Shown here: positions 15,901 through 25,249 of the stretch, piece by piece | Numbering within the stretch: the first letter of the stretch is position 1 | How the letters are laid out: each line of letters starts with the position of its first letter | NCBI GenBank assembly: GCA_035551355.1 | Contig: DASZNF010000085.1 | Location: 9,198 to 73,197 of the forward strand | Direction: 5' to 3' | DNA: 64,000 nucleotides | Source of the DNA: DATATV01 sp035551355 | GTDB lineage: Bacteria; Actinomycetota; Actinomycetes; Mycobacteriales; Pseudonocardiaceae | Translations under genes and position numbers: made by a program | Notes under the pieces: model-generated | What the model was told of the DNA's origin: nothing | Database searches by the model: none | What the model saw: the letters and a program-made list of their open reading frames with translations, nothing else

Positions 15901-17163
15901 TTACGCCTGTGCGGTCGCGTTCGCAGGGGCCAACAGACCCTGAGATCGGGTCCAGGTGGCGGCGAGGATGAGCGCCACCACCGTGCCCACACCCCCGAAC
16001 ACCGCCACGACCAGCGACGGAGACAGCCACTGGGCCAGTCCGCCGGCCAGTGCGATACCCAGTCCCTGCACCACCCGCATGCTGGTCAACGCCAGGCCGA
16101 ACGCCTGGCCCCGGGCGGAATCGGGCACCGCGCGCACGAACGCCGCGCTGGCCACCGTCTGGTAGGCGCCGAACGCGCCGCACACCAGCCAGACCACGAG
16201 GGTCACCACCAGATTGGGTCGGGCCGCGCAGATGACCAGCACCGCGCAGCAGGCCACGGCCATCGGCCCGAGCAGCCGCAGCCGGGTGGTCGGCGGGATC
16301 AGCCTGGTCAGCAGGGTCGCGCCGATGCTCACCCCGGCCGGATTGGCGGCGAACAGCAGGCCCGCGGTCACCGCGCCACCGCCCAGTTCGTGCGCGTAGG
16401 GCACGGACAGCCCCTCGGCGGTGACGTAGAACGCGGACAGGCAGGCCAGGCCGACCAGGGCCCGCAGCCCCAGGTTGGACCAGACCAGGCGCATTCCCGC
16501 GGCCAGCGAGCCCCAGTACCCGGGGCCCTCCGGCTTGGCCTCGGCGTCGGTGTGTTCCGGGGCGGGCACCGGGCGGTGCAGCAGGCCGAACCGGACCAAC
16601 AGGGCCGAGGCCAGGAACGTTGCGGCGTCGATCAGCAGCGCCACCGAGGTGCCGGTGAACGCGACCAGCGCGCCGCCGACGACGTAGCCGGCCAGCTGCC
16701 CGGTCTGGTAGGTGATGTTCATGACCGCGTTGCCGGTCACGTACTCGTCGCCGGTCAGCAAGGTGGGCAGGACGGCGCCGCGCGCCGCGTTGAACGGCGA
16801 GGCCAGCAGCTGCACCACGACCAGCAGCCCGCACAACGGCACCAGCGGCATGCCGGGCCAGGCCATCAGTGCGACCAGCAGCACCCGGGCCAGGTCGGCG
16901 ACCACCATCAGGTCGCGCCGCGGGAAGCGGTCGGCCAGCCCGGACAGCAACGGCCCCCCGGCCAGATCGGGCAGGAACGTCAGCGCGTAGGTCAGCGCGG
17001 ACAGCGCGGCCGAATCCGTGCGGTTGTAGACCAGGATGGTCAGCGCCACCCGGGCCAGTTGATCACCGGCGACGGACAGGATCTGGGCGAGCCAGAGCGC
17101 GCGAAACTCGCCGACCCGGAACACCGAGCCGAAGGTAGCCGTCTCCGGCGGTGTTCCGGCCAC
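15901..17163 (-). CDS. MFS transporter
   Basis: A 420-residue major facilitator superfamily protein with about twelve hydrophobic segments and the inter-helix 2/3 motif GLADRFPRRDLMVVAD. It resembles the macrolide/enterobactin exporter-like (MFS_3) group by its N-terminus EFRALWLAQILSVAGDQLARVAL, quoted in part as FRALWLAQILSVAGDQ. The likely role is drug or metabolite export by proton antiport, with unknown substrate. The start GTG 17163 has GAGGGG about 11 nt upstream. It is monocistronic and divergent from rarA; the micro-ORFs run towards its 3' end. Confidence 0.9.
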   Translation of the reverse strand: MAGTPPETATFGSVFRVGEFRALWLAQILSVAGDQLARVALTILVYNRTDSAALSALTYALTFLPDLAGGPLLSGLADRFPRRDLMVVADLARVLLVALMAWPGMPLVPLCGLLVVVQLLASPFNAARGAVLPTLLTGDEYVTGNAVMNITYQTGQLAGYVVGGALVAFTGTSVALLIDAATFLASALLVRFGLLHRPVPAPEHTDAEAKPEGPGYWGSLAAGMRLVWSNLGLRALVGLACLSAFYVTAEGLSVPYAHELGGGAVTAGLLFAANPAGVSIGATLLTRLIPPTTRLRLLGPMAVACCAVLVICAARPNLVVTLVVWLVCGAFGAYQTVASAAFVRAVPDSARGQAFGLALTSMRVVQGLGIALAGGLAQWLSPSLVVAVFGGVGTVVALILAATWTRSQGLLAPANATAQA

Positions 17164-17296
17164 TATTAGTCATCCCCTCGACACACACTGTTCGTTCTAC
17201 TGGAATATTCCGAGGAGTTAAAGCGGAACGGCCGACATAGCAGTTGACAGCACGCGACCGGCGTACCGCGTTGGGGTGGCTGTCGTAGTCGGCGCA

Positions 17297-17302
17297 TACC
17301 AT
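17297..17302 (+). promoter_or_regulatory. Candidate -10 element (TACCAT) for leaderless rarA
   Basis: TACCAT is followed by 6 bases and GTG 17309; no Shine-Dalgarno is present. A TTGACA occurs further up (17244-17249) but is too far away to pair with it. Confidence 0.4.
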
Positions 17303-17308
17303 CACAAC

Positions 17309-18676
17309 GTGGAGGATGGCCTGTTCGCGGAGGGGGATCTTGGTGGTCAAGAGCTCGAACGTGCTGACCACGGTGTGAGAAAGCTCGCAGGTTCCGGCTC
17401 ACCCCTTGCCGTCCGGATGCGTCCGGCCTCGCTGGACGAAGTGGTCGGTCAGGACCACCTGCTCGGCCCCGGCGCGCCGCTGCGGCGGCTGGTCGAGGGC
17501 GGCGCCCCGGCGTCGGTGTTGCTCTACGGCCCGCCCGGCACCGGCAAGACCACGCTGGCCATGCTGGTCTCCCAGGCCACCGGCCGCGGGTTCGTCGCGT
17601 TGTCCGCGCTGTCGGCCGGGGTCAAGGAGGTCCGCGGCGTCATCGACCACGCCAAGGCCAAGCTGCGGGCCGGGCTGTCCACCGTGCTGTTCATCGACGA
17701 GGTGCACCGGTTCTCCAAGACCCAGCAGGACGCGTTGCTTGGCGCGGTGGAGGACCGCATCGTGCTGCTGGTCGCGGCCACCACCGAGAACCCGTCGTTC
17801 TCCGTGGTGTCCCCGCTGCTGTCCCGTTCGCTGGTGCTGCAACTGCGCCCGCTGGCCGACGAGGACGTGCGCACCCTGGTGCGCCGGGCGCTGACCGACG
17901 AGCGCGGCCTCGGCGGAGCACTGCGGCTGACCACCGACGCCGAGGACCATCTCGTGCGGCTGGCCGGCGGGGACGCGCGCAAGGCGCTCACCGCACTGGA
18001 AGCCGCCGCCGACGCCACCGCGTCCACCGGCTCGGGCGAGATCGACCTGGCCCGGGTCGAGTCCGCGGTGGACCGGGCCGCGGTGCGCTACGACCGGGAC
18101 GGCGACCAGCACTACGACGTGATCAGCGCCTTCATCAAGTCCATCCGGGGGTCCGATGTGGACGCCGCGCTGCACTACCTGGCCCGGATGATCGAAGCGG
18201 GGGAGGACCCGCGGTTCATCGCCCGGCGGCTGGTGGTGCACGCCAGCGAGGACGTGGGCATGGCCGACCCGACCGCGCTGCAGACCGCCACCGCCGCGGC
18301 CGCCGCGGTGCAGTTGATCGGCATGCCCGAGGGCCGGCTGGCCCTGGCCCAGGCCACCATTCACCTGGCCACCGCGCCCAAGTCCAACGCGGTGGTGACG
18401 GCGGTGGACGGCGCGCTGGGCGATGTGCGTTCCGGGTCCGCCGGCACGGTGCCCGCGCACCTGCGCGATGGCCACTACGCCGGGGCGGCCCGGCTGGGCA
18501 ACGCGCAGGGCTACCGGTACCCGCACGACGTGGCCGAAGGCGTGCTGTCCCAGCAGTACCCCCCTGACGAACTGGTCGGCCGGGACTACTACCAGCCGAC
18601 CCAGCGCGGGGCCGAGCGGGTGCTGGCCGATCGGGTGCCGAAGCTGCGCCGGGTGGTGCGCGGCGAGGGTCAGTGA
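17309..18676 (+). CDS. rarA: Replication-associated recombination protein A (AAA+ ATPase)
   Basis: RarA/MgsA (455 residues) is a clamp-loader-related AAA+ ATPase acting at stalled replication forks. Seen: PLAVRMRPASLDEVVGQDHL (RarA signature), Walker A GPPGTGKTT, Walker B LFIDEVHRF, sensor 1 in AATTENPSF, and the tetramerisation/MgsA C-terminal domain with YHASEDVGMADP-like sequence (here VVHASEDVGMADP). The N-terminus VEDGLFAEGDL fits the start of actinobacterial homologues, which supports GTG 17309 over the upstream extension. It lies directly before the alaS-ruvX block, as in mycobacteria. Confidence 0.96.
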   Translation: MEDGLFAEGDLGGQELERADHGVRKLAGSGSPLAVRMRPASLDEVVGQDHLLGPGAPLRRLVEGGAPASVLLYGPPGTGKTTLAMLVSQATGRGFVALSALSAGVKEVRGVIDHAKAKLRAGLSTVLFIDEVHRFSKTQQDALLGAVEDRIVLLVAATTENPSFSVVSPLLSRSLVLQLRPLADEDVRTLVRRALTDERGLGGALRLTTDAEDHLVRLAGGDARKALTALEAAADATASTGSGEIDLARVESAVDRAAVRYDRDGDQHYDVISAFIKSIRGSDVDAALHYLARMIEAGEDPRFIARRLVVHASEDVGMADPTALQTATAAAAAVQLIGMPEGRLALAQATIHLATAPKSNAVVTAVDGALGDVRSGSAGTVPAHLRDGHYAGAARLGNAQGYRYPHDVAEGVLSQQYPPDELVGRDYYQPTQRGAERVLADRVPKLRRVVRGEGQ

Positions 18677-18746
18677 GCGGCTCCGGCGCCAACCAGTAGG
18701 CTGGGTGAACTCATATCTGCACACTCCGTACTTCCCGGGAGGACTC

Positions 18747-19154
18747 GTGTCAGCAGGGCAGATCGCCGGTCTGATCGCGGCCGGTGCGGCCGTGCTGCTG
18801 GTGCTGCTGTTGGTGTTCCCGGTGATCAAGCTCTGCCGCACGCTGGACGAGGCGACCATCGCCATCCGCAAGGCACACGAGAACTCCGACCCGCTGTTCA
18901 CCGGCGCGAACACCACGATCACCCATGTGAACACGCAGTTGGAGCGGGTGGACGGGATCACCGCCAACGCCCGTGCGGTCACCGGCAACGTCTCCGCGCT
19001 GACCTCGCTGTTCACCGCGACCATGGGTGGCCCGCTGGTGAAGGCCGCGGCCCTGTCCTACGGGGTCAACAAGGCGATCAAGGCGCGCCGCGGCAAGGCC
19101 ACCGCCGAGCCGGCCGGCAAGCACGCGTCGCGTCGCCGCGGAGGCCGGAAATGA
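18747..19154 (+). CDS. DUF948 domain protein, membrane-anchored
   Basis: A 135-residue protein with one N-terminal membrane helix (AGLIAAGAAVLLVLLLVFPV) followed by an amphipathic helical DUF948 region and a basic C-terminus. The GTG start has GGGAGGA 5-6 nt upstream, and a -10-like TAGGCT at 18697-18702 could be its promoter. It is translationally coupled to the next gene (ATGA overlap). The DUF948 family is found throughout Gram-positive bacteria and is called general stress protein-like; the precise role is unknown. Confidence 0.85.
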   Translation: MSAGQIAGLIAAGAAVLLVLLLVFPVIKLCRTLDEATIAIRKAHENSDPLFTGANTTITHVNTQLERVDGITANARAVTGNVSALTSLFTATMGGPLVKAAALSYGVNKAIKARRGKATAEPAGKHASRRRGGRK

Positions 19155-19486
19155 AGCGAATTTTCTGGCTCGGGGTTGGTGTGATAGCGGGTGTGGCGGC
19201 GTCCCGGAAGCTCAACCGCGCGGCCCGGCAGGCGACGCCGGCCGGGATCGCCGGCAATGTCTCCGACGCGCTGAGCGAACTGGCCGGCGCGATCGGCACC
19301 TTCGGCGCGGACGTGCGCGCCGGCATGACCGAGCGGGAGCGCGAACTCACCGAGGACGTCGAGGCCCGCACCGGGATCAACACCAGCCCCCGGCACGCGC
19401 TGCGCGCGGCCGAGGACACCTTGCGCGCCAGCGCGCCCCTGCCGCGGCGTCAGCCCGGCGCGCGAGCTCGCCGGGCGGACGGCTGA
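19151..19486 (+). CDS. Small conserved actinobacterial protein (DUF6167-like)
   Basis: A 111-residue protein beginning MKRIFWLGVGVIAGVAASRK, a short hydrophobic N-terminal helix with a basic end, then a helical and later disordered region. It overlaps the DUF948 gene by 4 nt and precedes alaS by 81 nt. This pair before alaS recurs in actinobacteria. The function is unknown; a small membrane-associated partner of the DUF948 protein is a reasonable inference. Confidence 0.8.
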   Translation: MKRIFWLGVGVIAGVAASRKLNRAARQATPAGIAGNVSDALSELAGAIGTFGADVRAGMTERERELTEDVEARTGINTSPRHALRAAEDTLRASAPLPRRQPGARARRADG

Positions 19487-19567
19487 GCCTCGGCCTCCGG
19501 CCGGCAGGGCTGTCCGTCCGCCGTCCTCGCGCGTCCACTCTTTCGCTTCGGCCTTCGAGGAACCCTC

Positions 19568-22234
19568 ATGCAGACCCACGAGATCATCAAGCGTTTCCGT
19601 GATCATTTCACCCAGGCCGGCCATGCCTGGGTGCCCAGTTCGTCCTTGCTGCTGGACGACCCGAACCTGTTGTTCGTCAACGCGGGCATGGTGCCGTTCA
19701 AGCCGTACTTCCTCGGCGAGGTGCCGCCGCCGTACTCCACGGCGACCAGCATCCAGAAGTGCGTCCGCACGCCGGACATCGAGGAGGTCGGCAAGACCAC
19801 CCGGCACCTGACCTTCTTCCAGATGGCCGGCAACTTCTCCTTCGGTGACTACTTCAAGGAAGGCGCGATCACCCACGCCTGGAACCTGGTCACCGGCAGC
19901 GTCGCCGACGGCGGCTACGGCTTCGATCCCAGCCGCCTGTGGGTCACCGTCTACCAGAACGACGACGAGGCGATCGAGCTGTGGCAGAAGATCGCCGGCC
20001 TGCCCCCGGAGCGCATCCAGCGCCGCGGCGGCGAGGACAACTACTGGGACATGGGCGTGCCCGGCCCCGGCGGCCCGTGCTCGGAGATCTACTACGACCG
20101 CGGCCCGGAGTACGGCCGCGACGGCGGCCCGGAGGCCGACGAGGACCGGTACCTGGAGATCTGGAACCTGGTCTTCATGCAGGACGTCCGCGGTGACCTG
20201 AGCCCGAAGAAGGGCCACAAGCCGATCGGCGAGCTGCCCGCGAAGAACATCGACACCGGCATGGGTGTGGAGCGGGTCGCGTTCCTGCTGCAGGGTGTGG
20301 AGAACATCTACGAGTCCGACCTGATCCGCAACGTGATGACCCGGGCCGAGGAGCTGTCCGGTCGCCGCTACGGCGCCGACCCGGCCGACGACGTGCGGTT
20401 CCGGATCATCGCCGATCACGCCCGCACCGGCGTGATGCTGATCAACGACGGGGTCACCCCGGGCAACGAGTCGCGTGGTTACGTGCTGCGCAGGCTGCTG
20501 CGCCGGATCGTGCGCTCGGCCCGGCTGCTCGGTGTGCACGAGCCGGTGCTGGGCGAGTTCGCCAGGACCGTGCGGGACGAGATGTCGCCGTCCTACCCGG
20601 AACTGGTCACCGAGTTCAACCGGATCGACGCGGTGGTGCGGGCCGAGGAGGAGTCCTTCCTGGCCACCCTGACCACCGGCTCCCGGATCTTCGATCTGGC
20701 CGCGGAGAAGACCAAGTCCACCGGCGGCGACACGCTGCCCGGCGACCAGGCGTTCCAGCTGCACGACACCTACGGCTTCCCGATCGACCTGACCCTGGAG
20801 ATGGCCGCGGAGCAGGGCCTGAAGGTCGACGAGGACGGATTCCGGCGGCTGATGTCCGAGCAGCGGGACCGGGCCAAGGCGGACGCGGCGGCCCGCAAGA
20901 CCGGCCACGGCGACGCCTCGGCCTACCGCGCGGTGCTCGACCAGCACGGCAACACCCACTTCCTGGGCTACCAGGATCTGGCCGCCGAGGCCAACGTGGT
21001 CGGCCTGCTGGTGGACGGCGTGTCCGTGCCCGCGGTCGGCGCGGGCAGCCCGGTCGAGGTGGTGCTGGACCGCTCCCCGTTCTACGCCGAGGGCGGCGGC
21101 CAGCAGGCCGACCACGGCCGGATCGTGGCCGACGGCGCGACGGTGGACGTGCACGACGTGCAGTCCCCGGTGCCCGGCCTGACCGTGCACCGCGGCACCG
21201 TGAGCTCGGGCGAGCTGGTGCTCGGCGCGGGCGTGCGGGCCGAGGTGGAGACGGCGCGGCGGCGCGCGGTGTCCCGTTCGCACACCGCGACCCACCTGGT
21301 GCACGCGGGCATCCGCCGGGCGCTGGGCGACACCGCGGCCCAGGCCGGTTCGCTCAACGCGCCGGGCCGGCTGCGCTTCGACTTCACCTCCCCGGCCGGC
21401 GCGGTGCCGGCCAGCGTGCTGGGCGAGGTCGAGGAGGAGGTCAACGACGTGCTGCTCGGCGACCTCGACGTGCGGGCCGACGTGATGACCATGGACGAGG
21501 CGCGGAAATCCGGCGCGATCGCGTTGTTCGGCGAGAAGTACGGCGACGCGGTCCGGGTGGTCACCATCGGCGACTACTCCAAGGAGCTGTGCGGTGGCAC
21601 CCACGTGCACCGCTCCGGCGAACTCGGCGTGGTGAAGCTGCTGTCCGAGGCGTCCATCGGCTCCGGCGTACGCCGGGTGGAGGCGCTGGTCGGGCTGGAC
21701 GCGTTCCGTTTCCTCGCCCGGGAGCACGTGCTGGTCAACCAGTTGGCCGATCAGTTCAAGGCGCGTCCGGAGGAACTTTCCGAGCGCATCGGGCAGACAG
21801 TGGAGAAGTTGCGCGCCGCGGAGAAGGAACTGGAGAAGCTACGCGGGGCCCAGTTGCTCTCCGGCGCGGGCGAATTGGCGGCGGCGGCCGAGGACGTGGC
21901 CGGCATCGGTCTGGTCGCGGTCGCGCTGCCGGATGGGGTCGGCGCGGCCGACCTGCGCACCCTGGGCACCGAGGTGCGGGCCAAGCTGGGCAGCAGGCCA
22001 GCGGTGGTGGCGCTGTTCTCCGCGAGCGACGGCAAGCTGGCCTTCGTCACCGCCACCACGGCGGCGGCCCGGGACCGCGGGCTGGACGCGGGCAAGCTGG
22101 TCCGCTCCTTCGCGCCGGCCATCGGCGGGCGCGGCGGCGGCAAGGCCGACATGGCCCAGGGCGGCGGCACCGACCCGTCCGGCGTGGCCGCGGCGATCGA
22201 GGCGCTGCGGGGCGAGCTGAACCGGCCGGCCTGA
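19568..22234 (+). CDS. alaS: Alanyl-tRNA synthetase
   Basis: A full-length 888-residue AlaRS. Order: class II catalytic domain (RFRDHFTQAGHAWVPSSSL; motif 2 RTPDIEEVGKTTRHLTFFQM, cited here as GKTTRHLTFFQM), tRNA recognition domain, editing domain with zinc/active-site motifs HTATHLVH and CGGTHVHRSGELG, and a C-terminal C-Ala domain with GGRGGGKADMAQGGG. It charges tRNA-Ala and hydrolyses mischarged Ser/Gly-tRNA. It is first in the alaS-ruvX-mltG-aroE operon; the ruvX GTG is 20 nt downstream. Confidence 0.98.
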   Translation: MQTHEIIKRFRDHFTQAGHAWVPSSSLLLDDPNLLFVNAGMVPFKPYFLGEVPPPYSTATSIQKCVRTPDIEEVGKTTRHLTFFQMAGNFSFGDYFKEGAITHAWNLVTGSVADGGYGFDPSRLWVTVYQNDDEAIELWQKIAGLPPERIQRRGGEDNYWDMGVPGPGGPCSEIYYDRGPEYGRDGGPEADEDRYLEIWNLVFMQDVRGDLSPKKGHKPIGELPAKNIDTGMGVERVAFLLQGVENIYESDLIRNVMTRAEELSGRRYGADPADDVRFRIIADHARTGVMLINDGVTPGNESRGYVLRRLLRRIVRSARLLGVHEPVLGEFARTVRDEMSPSYPELVTEFNRIDAVVRAEEESFLATLTTGSRIFDLAAEKTKSTGGDTLPGDQAFQLHDTYGFPIDLTLEMAAEQGLKVDEDGFRRLMSEQRDRAKADAAARKTGHGDASAYRAVLDQHGNTHFLGYQDLAAEANVVGLLVDGVSVPAVGAGSPVEVVLDRSPFYAEGGGQQADHGRIVADGATVDVHDVQSPVPGLTVHRGTVSSGELVLGAGVRAEVETARRRAVSRSHTATHLVHAGIRRALGDTAAQAGSLNAPGRLRFDFTSPAGAVPASVLGEVEEEVNDVLLGDLDVRADVMTMDEARKSGAIALFGEKYGDAVRVVTIGDYSKELCGGTHVHRSGELGVVKLLSEASIGSGVRRVEALVGLDAFRFLAREHVLVNQLADQFKARPEELSERIGQTVEKLRAAEKELEKLRGAQLLSGAGELAAAAEDVAGIGLVAVALPDGVGAADLRTLGTEVRAKLGSRPAVVALFSASDGKLAFVTATTAAARDRGLDAGKLVRSFAPAIGGRGGGKADMAQGGGTDPSGVAAAIEALRGELNRPA

Positions 22235-22254
22235 ACATCTGGGAAACTGTTGGC

Positions 22255-22749
22255 GTGACACAGTCTTCGGACCGCGGACCCGACAAACCCGGCGTCGACG
22301 ACCCCGGGCGGGGGAGACGGCTTGCGGTGGATGTCGGATCCGTCCGGGTCGGCGTCGCGCTGAGTGATCCGAGCGCTTTCCTGGCCACTCCGCTCGTTAC
22401 CCTGTCCAGGGACGAGCGGAGTGGTCGGGACCTCGGCCAGCTGACCGAGCTCGTCGAAGAACACGAGGTGGTCGAAGTCGTGGTTGGCCTGCCAAGGACG
22501 CTGCGCGGCCGCACCGGCGCCGCCGCGCTGCTCGCCCAGAGTTACGCCGACGAGCTGGCCGCGCGGATCGCGCCGGTTCCGGTTCGGCTGGCCGACGAGC
22601 GGCTGACCACGGTCACCGCGTCTCGCATGCTGTCCGAACGGGGGGTCAAGGGCCGCAAGCAGCGGGCCGTGGTGGACCAGGCAGCGGCCGTGGAGATCCT
22701 CCAGGCGTGGCTGGACGCGCGCACTTCGGCCCTGGGAGCCAATCGATGA
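22255..22749 (+). CDS. ruvX: Putative Holliday junction resolvase / pre-16S rRNA nuclease YqgF
   Basis: A 164-residue RNase H-like fold protein. Seen: the first catalytic Asp in LAVDVGSVRVGVALSD, VVGLPRTLRGRTG as the second motif, and LADERLTTVTAS with the C-terminal DQAAAVEILQAWLD carrying the last acidic residue. YqgF/RuvX is assigned to 16S rRNA 5'-end maturation or Holliday junction resolution. A roughly 20-residue disordered N-terminal extension precedes the fold. It overlaps mltG by 4 nt. Confidence 0.94.
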   Translation: MTQSSDRGPDKPGVDDPGRGRRLAVDVGSVRVGVALSDPSAFLATPLVTLSRDERSGRDLGQLTELVEEHEVVEVVVGLPRTLRGRTGAAALLAQSYADELAARIAPVPVRLADERLTTVTASRMLSERGVKGRKQRAVVDQAAAVEILQAWLDARTSALGANR

Positions 22750-23981
22750 GCGAGGGTCTGGGTCTGTTCGACGAGGACGTGTCGGACGACTACTACGAAT
22801 ACGAGGACGAGCCTCCGCAACGCGGTCGCGGCGGCAGGGCCAAGCGCGGCCGCAAGCGTAGCCGCAAGGTCGTCTGGACCATCCTGCTGGTGTTGGTCGT
22901 GCTGATCGCCGCCGGGGCGTATTTCGGCGTGCGCCAGGTGATCGGCCTCGGCTACTACCCGGACTTCTCCGGCGCGGGCACCACCGACGTGGTGTTCGAG
23001 GTCAACTCCGGGGACACGCTGCGCGACGTCGGCGACAACATGCAGCAGGACGGGATCGTCGCCAGCGCCAACGCGTTCGTGAAGGCGGCCAAGGAGAACG
23101 ACGAGGTCTCCGGCGTGCAGCCCGGGTTCTACCTGGTCAAGGAGCACATGTCCGGCGCGGCCGCGGTGGAAAAGATCGTGGCCCCGAAGACCCGGGTCGG
23201 CCAGATCGGCATCAACTCCGGCACCATGCTCGACGACACCACGGCCACCAACGGCAAGGTGACCAGCGGGATCCTGAGCAAACTGGCTCAGGCCAGCTGC
23301 GCCACCATCAACGGCAGGAGCACCTGCCTGCCGGCCACCGACTTCCAGGCAGCCATCCAGAACACCTCGCCCGCGGCGCTGGGCGTGCCCAGCTGGGCGA
23401 TTCCCACGGTGACCGCGGCCGACCCCAGGCACAAGCTGGAGGGCCTGCTGGTGCCCGGGGTGTACAACATCAAGCCGGGCGCCACCGCGGTGCAGGACCT
23501 GAGCGACATGCTCAGCCAGTCCGCGGCGCAGCTGCAGGCCGACGGGCTGCCCTCGACCAGCCAGCAGCAGTCCGGTTTCTCGCCGTACCAGCTGCTGACC
23601 ATAGCGTCCATTGTGGAGCGTGAGTCGGGCACAACGGCGGACATGCCGAAGGTGGCCCGGGTGCTGTACAACCGGTTGGCGCAAGGGCAGAACCTGCAGC
23701 TGGACTCCACTGTGGACTATGCGCTGGACCGGCCGATGGTGCGCACCGCGGCGGCCGACCAGACCAAGGCAGGCGCCTACGACACGTACCACAACCCGGG
23801 CCTGCCGCCCACGCCGATCTCCAGCCCGAGCGCGGGCGCGATCCAGGCGGCCATCGCGCCGGCCTCGGGGCCGTGGCTGTTCTTCGTGGTGTGCCAGAAG
23901 GACGGCACGTCCTGCTTCGCCACCACCTTCGCCGAACATCAGCAGAACATCACGTTGGCTCAGCAAAATGGCGCCTACTGA
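22746..23981 (+). CDS. mltG: Endolytic murein transglycosylase MltG
   Basis: A 411-residue membrane-anchored lytic transglycosylase that cuts nascent glycan strands. An acidic then strongly basic cytoplasmic N-terminus precedes one TM helix (about 40-62), a LysM-like region (SGDTLRDVGDNMQQDGIV) and the YceG catalytic domain. The catalytic Glu lies in IASIVERES (Glu291, by alignment with E. coli Glu218). DSTVDYAL and the NPGLPPTPI segment are typical. The gene starts with an ATG overlapping the ruvX stop, and the aroE ATG lies inside its last codons. Confidence 0.95.
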   Translation: MSEGLGLFDEDVSDDYYEYEDEPPQRGRGGRAKRGRKRSRKVVWTILLVLVVLIAAGAYFGVRQVIGLGYYPDFSGAGTTDVVFEVNSGDTLRDVGDNMQQDGIVASANAFVKAAKENDEVSGVQPGFYLVKEHMSGAAAVEKIVAPKTRVGQIGINSGTMLDDTTATNGKVTSGILSKLAQASCATINGRSTCLPATDFQAAIQNTSPAALGVPSWAIPTVTAADPRHKLEGLLVPGVYNIKPGATAVQDLSDMLSQSAAQLQADGLPSTSQQQSGFSPYQLLTIASIVERESGTTADMPKVARVLYNRLAQGQNLQLDSTVDYALDRPMVRTAAADQTKAGAYDTYHNPGLPPTPISSPSAGAIQAAIAPASGPWLFFVVCQKDGTSCFATTFAEHQQNITLAQQNGAY

Positions 23982-24834
23982 ACCGGGTCCGTCCCGGCGG
24001 ACGGCGGTGCTCGGGCGGCCGGTGGCGCATTCGCTGTCCCCGGTGCTGCACGGCGCGGCCTACGCCGAACTCGGCCTGGACTGGGTGTTCGAGCGGATCG
24101 ACTGCGGGGCAACGGAACTGCCGGGCCTGGTGGCCGGACTGGGGCCGGACTGGGCCGGCCTGGCGGTGACCATGCCCGGCAAGCGCGCCGCCCTGGCCGT
24201 GGCCGCCGACTCCTCCGACCGGGCCCAGGCCGTCGGTGCGGCGAACACGTTGGTGCCACTGGGAAACGGCCGCTGGCGGGCGGACAACACCGATGTGGCC
24301 GGGGTACTCGGCGCGCTCACCGGCGCGGGCGGCTACCAGCCGGTGACCGGCGCGTCCGCGGTGGTGCTGGGCGGCGGGGGCACCGCGGCGGCGGCCCTGG
24401 TCGCACTGGCCGAGCTGCGGGTGGCCGAGGTGGTGCTGGTGGTCCGCGATCCGGCCCGGGCGGGCGAGGCCGCGGCCACCGCCGAACGGGTCGGCGTGCG
24501 GCTGGACGTGCGCCGCTGGGACTGCGAGGACCTGGGCAAACTGGCCGCCGACTCGGCCGTGCTGATTTCCACCGTGCCCGCCGGGGCCATCGGGCCGCAC
24601 GCCGCCCAACTGGCCGAGGCGCCCTGCCTGCTGGACGTGATCTACCACCCGTGGCCCACCCCGATGGCCGAGGCGGTGGCCCGGCGCGGCGGGCGGCTGG
24701 CCACTGGCCTGGACATGCTGCTGCACCAGGCGTTCGACCAGGTGCAGCGGTTCACCGGCCGGCCGGCGCCGCGCGCGGCCATGCACGCCGCCCTGGCCGC
24801 CGCCACCGGCGTGCCGCTCGCCCGGGTGCACTGA
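23968..24834 (+). CDS. aroE: Shikimate dehydrogenase
   Basis: A 288-residue NADP-dependent enzyme reducing 3-dehydroshikimate. Seen: substrate-binding Ser residues in GRPVAHSLSP, catalytic Lys in LAVTMPGKRAAL, Asp in NTDVAG, the nucleotide-binding loop VLGGGGTAAAAL and the C-terminal GLDMLLHQA. It overlaps mltG by 14 nt, so it ends the alaS operon. The other shikimate genes (aroC-K-B-Q) lie 5 kb downstream, separated by the PTS island and the prepilin peptidase. Confidence 0.96.
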   Translation: MAPTEPGPSRRTAVLGRPVAHSLSPVLHGAAYAELGLDWVFERIDCGATELPGLVAGLGPDWAGLAVTMPGKRAALAVAADSSDRAQAVGAANTLVPLGNGRWRADNTDVAGVLGALTGAGGYQPVTGASAVVLGGGGTAAAALVALAELRVAEVVLVVRDPARAGEAAATAERVGVRLDVRRWDCEDLGKLAADSAVLISTVPAGAIGPHAAQLAEAPCLLDVIYHPWPTPMAEAVARRGGRLATGLDMLLHQAFDQVQRFTGRPAPRAAMHAALAAATGVPLARVH

Positions 24835-24856
24835 CCGAACCCGTCGACCGGCACGC

Positions 24857-24902
24857 CGAAACGGGACAGCTGGCCAGGTTCTGGCTCAGCCGCCCCGTTT
24901 CG
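24857..24902. terminator. Hairpin after aroE
   Basis: A perfect 9-bp stem CGAAACGGG/CCCGTTTCG with an inner GCCAG/CTGGC hairpin. It is the first of two strong hairpins between the convergent aroE and HPr genes. Confidence 0.65.
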
Positions 24903-24919
24903 GGCGTCGGTGCGACGCG

Positions 24920-24974
24920 AGCGCGTGGTTCCTGGGCCCCTTTCCGGCTGCGCGGGGTCCAGGAACCACGCGCT
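24920..24974. terminator. Long bidirectional terminator between aroE and ptsH
   Basis: A 21-bp stem with a single mismatch (24920-24940 against 24954-24974) and a 13-nt loop. The right arm runs into the stop codon of the minus-strand HPr gene. There is no T run. Its position and strength make it a clear bidirectional terminator. Confidence 0.85.
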
Positions 24975-25236
24975 AGTCGGACTCGGTGGCGATCAGCTCG
25001 GCCAACTGGTCCAGCACGCTGTCGGCGTCCTCGCCGTCCGCGGCCAGCACCACCTGGTCACCGTGCATCGCCCCCAGCGTCATCAGGTTGAGCACGCTGG
25101 CCGCGGCCACCGGCTGGCCACCCTCCTTGCGGATGGTGATGGGCAGCGCGGCGGCCGCCGCGGCCTTGGCCAGCACGGCCGCCGGGCGGGCGTGCAGCCC
25201 GACCTTGCTGCCGACCGTGACACGTCGTTCCGGCAT
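24973..25236 (-). CDS. ptsH: PTS phosphocarrier protein HPr
   Basis: An 87-residue HPr, the cytoplasmic phosphate carrier between enzyme I and the sugar-specific EIIA. Seen: active-site His in KVGLHARPAA and the region around Ser46 in SVLNLMTLGA. ATG 25236 is preceded by GAGGAGAG. It lies 13 nt after the EIIC gene on the minus strand, so it is the third gene of a dasR-EIIC-ptsH operon and should share the DasR operator. Enzyme I (ptsI) is not in the window. Confidence 0.96.
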   Translation of the reverse strand: MPERRVTVGSKVGLHARPAAVLAKAAAAAALPITIRKEGGQPVAAASVLNLMTLGAMHGDQVVLAADGEDADSVLDQLAELIATESD

Positions 25237-25249
25237 CGGGTGACTCTCC